Below, in pieces: positions 25,653 through 27,398 of a stretch of DNA of 27,398 bases. The DNA comes from Syntrophaceae bacterium UBA5761. Its GTDB lineage: Bacteria > Desulfobacterota > Syntrophia > Syntrophales > UBA4778. Both the position numbers and the translations under genes were made by a program. Position 1 is the stretch's first letter; each line of letters opens with the position of its first letter. Under the pieces are notes generated by a model. The model worked only from the letters and a program-made list of their open reading frames with translations. It searched no databases and had not been told where the DNA came from. The stretch covers positions 1-27,398 of the forward strand of contig DIEZ01000032.1 of the NCBI GenBank assembly GCA_002418885.1, in the 5' to 3' direction.

Positions 25653-27398
25653 CTATTTTGAAGCCTCTATGGGGATACGCATGGAGTAGAAGGAACGGTA
25701 CACGAACACGAGAGCGATGAGCAGGAAGACAAGACCCACCAAAGTAGCAGAACCCCTCATCGCCGGGACGATCGCGATTTCCATGGCAAGCATTCCGAAC
25801 AAGGTCGTGAACTTGATTATCGGGTTCAACGCAACCGACGCTGTATCCTTGAAGGGGTCGCCGACGGTATCGCCGATGACTGCCGCTGCATGGAGGGGCG
25901 TCCCTTTTTCCTTCAAGTCGACTTCTACAACTTTCTTGGCATTATCCCAGCAACCGCCTGCATTGGCCATGAAGAGGGCCTGGAAGAGGCCGAAGACGGC
26001 GATAGAAATCAGGTAACTGATGAAGAATGAAGCAGCCTGGGGACCGGTTACAGGCGCCGAGAGGAAAGCAAAGGCCAGGGCGAAGCAGAAGATCGCGATG
26101 AAGATGTTTATCATTCCTTTCTGCGCGTAGACCGTGCAGATTCTCACGACTTCTTTTGAACTCTCCGTCGAGGCGCTCAAGCTGGCGCTGTCGTCGAGCC
26201 TGATATTCTTCTTGATGTACAAGACGGCACGGTAAGCACCCGTCACGACAGCTTGTGTCGATGCACCCGTAAACCAGTAGATTACCGCACCACCGCACAG
26301 AAGACCGAGAATAGTGTAAGGATTCAGGAAATTGAGGATCATCTCCGGCTGAATGCCGAGGGCCTTCTTGAGAAGCAGGATAAGAGAGAAGATCATCGTC
26401 GTGGCCCCGACGACCGCCGTACCGATCAAAACCGGTTTTGCTGTCGCCTTGAAGGTGTTGCCGCAGCTGTCATTCTCTTCGAGGTAATGCTTCGCAACGT
26501 CCATACGGGGTTTGAACCCAAACTGATTCTGGATTTCCGACTCGACGTTGGGAATGGTTTCGATGAGAGAAAGCTCGTAGATGGACTGGGCGTTGTCCGT
26601 GACAGGACCGTAGCTGTCGACGGCGATCGTAACAGGACCCATGCCGAGCATACCGAACGCCACGAGACCGAACGCGAAGACCGAAGAGTAGTCCATAAAG
26701 TTGGATAACCCGAACGTGCTTGTGTAGTAGGCGATGAACATCAGGATGAAGATGGAAAAACCAATCCAGAATGCGGCGAAGTTGCCGGCGACGAACCCGG
26801 AAAGGATATCCAGCGAGGCGCCACCTTCACGGGCGGCAGTAACGACCTCCGCACAATGACGGGAGTTGAAACTTGTGAATGCTTTGACCAACTCAGGGAT
26901 CAGGGCCGCGGCCAGTGTCCCGCAGCTGATGATCACCGAGAGTTTAAACCAAAGATCGTCGGGTAAATGACCGAGCTGCCACTTGCTGACAGCGAAGGTC
27001 ACTATGATCGATATGATCGAAGTGATCCAAACGAGCGAAGTCAAGGCCGCTTCGAAGTTGACCTTTTCCTTGCCGGCCATCATACCGTTGACGATGACGT
27101 TGTTGATGAAATAAGAGGCGATCGAAGTCACGATCATCAGGATGCGCATCACGAAAATCCACACGAGAAGCTCCGCCTGATACTGAGGAAATGCACCCAG
27201 GACGATGAAGCTGATCAGGGCAACCCCCGTGACGCCGTAAGTTTCAAAACCGTCCGACGTCGGACCGACACTGTCGCCGGCGTTGTCGCCCGTGCAGTCT
27301 GCGATGACCCCCGGGTTTCGCGGGTCGTCTTCTTTGATCGCGAAGACGATTTTCATGAGGTCGGACCCGATATCGGCGATCTTCGTGAAGATACCGCC
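25653..27398 (-). CDS. hppA: Membrane-bound proton/sodium-type pyrophosphatase, N-terminus off the right edge
   Basis: Multi-span membrane protein that couples PPi hydrolysis to ion pumping. The 581 visible residues lack roughly the first 200. The fragment starts at GGIFTK and continues through EDDPRNP and the catalytic loops IADCTGDNAGDSVG and VIGDTVGDPFKDT, with many hydrophobic segments between. Several otherwise strong motifs differ: the usual D-x7-K-x-E block reads DIGSDLMKIVF, the SDNAGGI loop reads TDNAQSI, and GNTT reads GNTFKA. The lysine after GNTF sits where K+-independent enzymes have Lys and K+-dependent ones Ala. These changes suggest a divergent clade, whose ion cannot be named from sequence. 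The internal ATG at 27356 is not the true start. Confidence 0.9.
   Translation of the reverse strand, partial: GGIFTKIADIGSDLMKIVFAIKEDDPRNPGVIADCTGDNAGDSVGPTSDGFETYGVTGVALISFIVLGAFPQYQAELLVWIFVMRILMIVTSIASYFINNVIVNGMMAGKEKVNFEAALTSLVWITSIISIIVTFAVSKWQLGHLPDDLWFKLSVIISCGTLAAALIPELVKAFTSFNSRHCAEVVTAAREGGASLDILSGFVAGNFAAFWIGFSIFILMFIAYYTSTFGLSNFMDYSSVFAFGLVAFGMLGMGPVTIAVDSYGPVTDNAQSIYELSLIETIPNVESEIQNQFGFKPRMDVAKHYLEENDSCGNTFKATAKPVLIGTAVVGATTMIFSLILLLKKALGIQPEMILNFLNPYTILGLLCGGAVIYWFTGASTQAVVTGAYRAVLYIKKNIRLDDSASLSASTESSKEVVRICTVYAQKGMINIFIAIFCFALAFAFLSAPVTGPQAASFFISYLISIAVFGLFQALFMANAGGCWDNAKKVVEVDLKEKGTPLHAAAVIGDTVGDPFKDTASVALNPIIKFTTLFGMLAMEIAIVPAMRGSATLVGLVFLLIALVFVYRSFYSMRIPIEASK

Noticed and set aside
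1..27398. Mobile elements, phage genes, CRISPR arrays, tRNA or rRNA genes
   Set aside because: None recognised by eye; genes are ordinary metabolic ones with uniform composition and short gaps.

Overview
The window (27.4 kb) looks like chromosomal DNA of an anaerobic bacterium of the Deltaproteobacteria/Desulfobacterota kind, perhaps a syntrophic or respiratory degrader of organic acids. This is an inference from gene content: a FixABCX-type electron-transfer operon built around an acyl-CoA dehydrogenase, a phenylacetate-CoA ligase with its ACT-domain partner, a Cam-type gamma carbonic anhydrase, an ion-pumping membrane pyrophosphatase and a polyglucan storage cluster. Genes are tightly packed on both strands. 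I see no tRNA, rRNA, insertion sequence, phage gene or CRISPR array.

Layout. (1) 1-1050, minus strand: a DAHP synthase gene (aroF type, runs off the left edge). Its ~240-nt leader encodes a tiny peptide with 8 aromatic codons in a run of 10, followed by mutually exclusive hairpins and two U-tract terminators. I read this as a translation-coupled attenuator sensing Phe/Tyr/Trp. (2) 1164-5746, plus: fixC, fixX, acyl-CoA dehydrogenase, fixA (etfB), fixB (etfA). (3) 5768-7075, minus: gamma carbonic anhydrase and coaE. (4) 7236-14760, plus: glycogen debranching enzyme, GH57 glycosidase, and a 1417-residue fusion of a GT3 glycogen synthase with a GT35 alpha-glucan phosphorylase. (5) 14805-18934, minus, in transcription order: rfbB, ino1, phenylacetate-CoA ligase, tandem-ACT protein. 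(6) 19071-22055, plus: large M16C (PreP-like) metallopeptidase. (7) 22044-23228, minus: divergent GpsA-like dehydrogenase with a C-terminal extension. (8) 23417-25525, plus: mannose-1-phosphate guanylyltransferase and moaA. (9) 25598-27398: a strong bidirectional terminator, then a divergent membrane pyrophosphatase (minus, N-terminus off the right edge).

How it fits together. Acyl-CoA oxidation would pass electrons through FixAB to FixCX and on to quinone and possibly ferredoxin. Acyl-CoA ligases and the pyrophosphate-releasing sugar nucleotidyltransferase make PPi, which the membrane pyrophosphatase can turn into an ion gradient. The polyglucan cluster holds synthesis and breakdown functions in three adjacent genes, two of them on one polypeptide. 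The most notable findings are the aroF attenuator, the synthase-phosphorylase fusion and the divergent pyrophosphatase.
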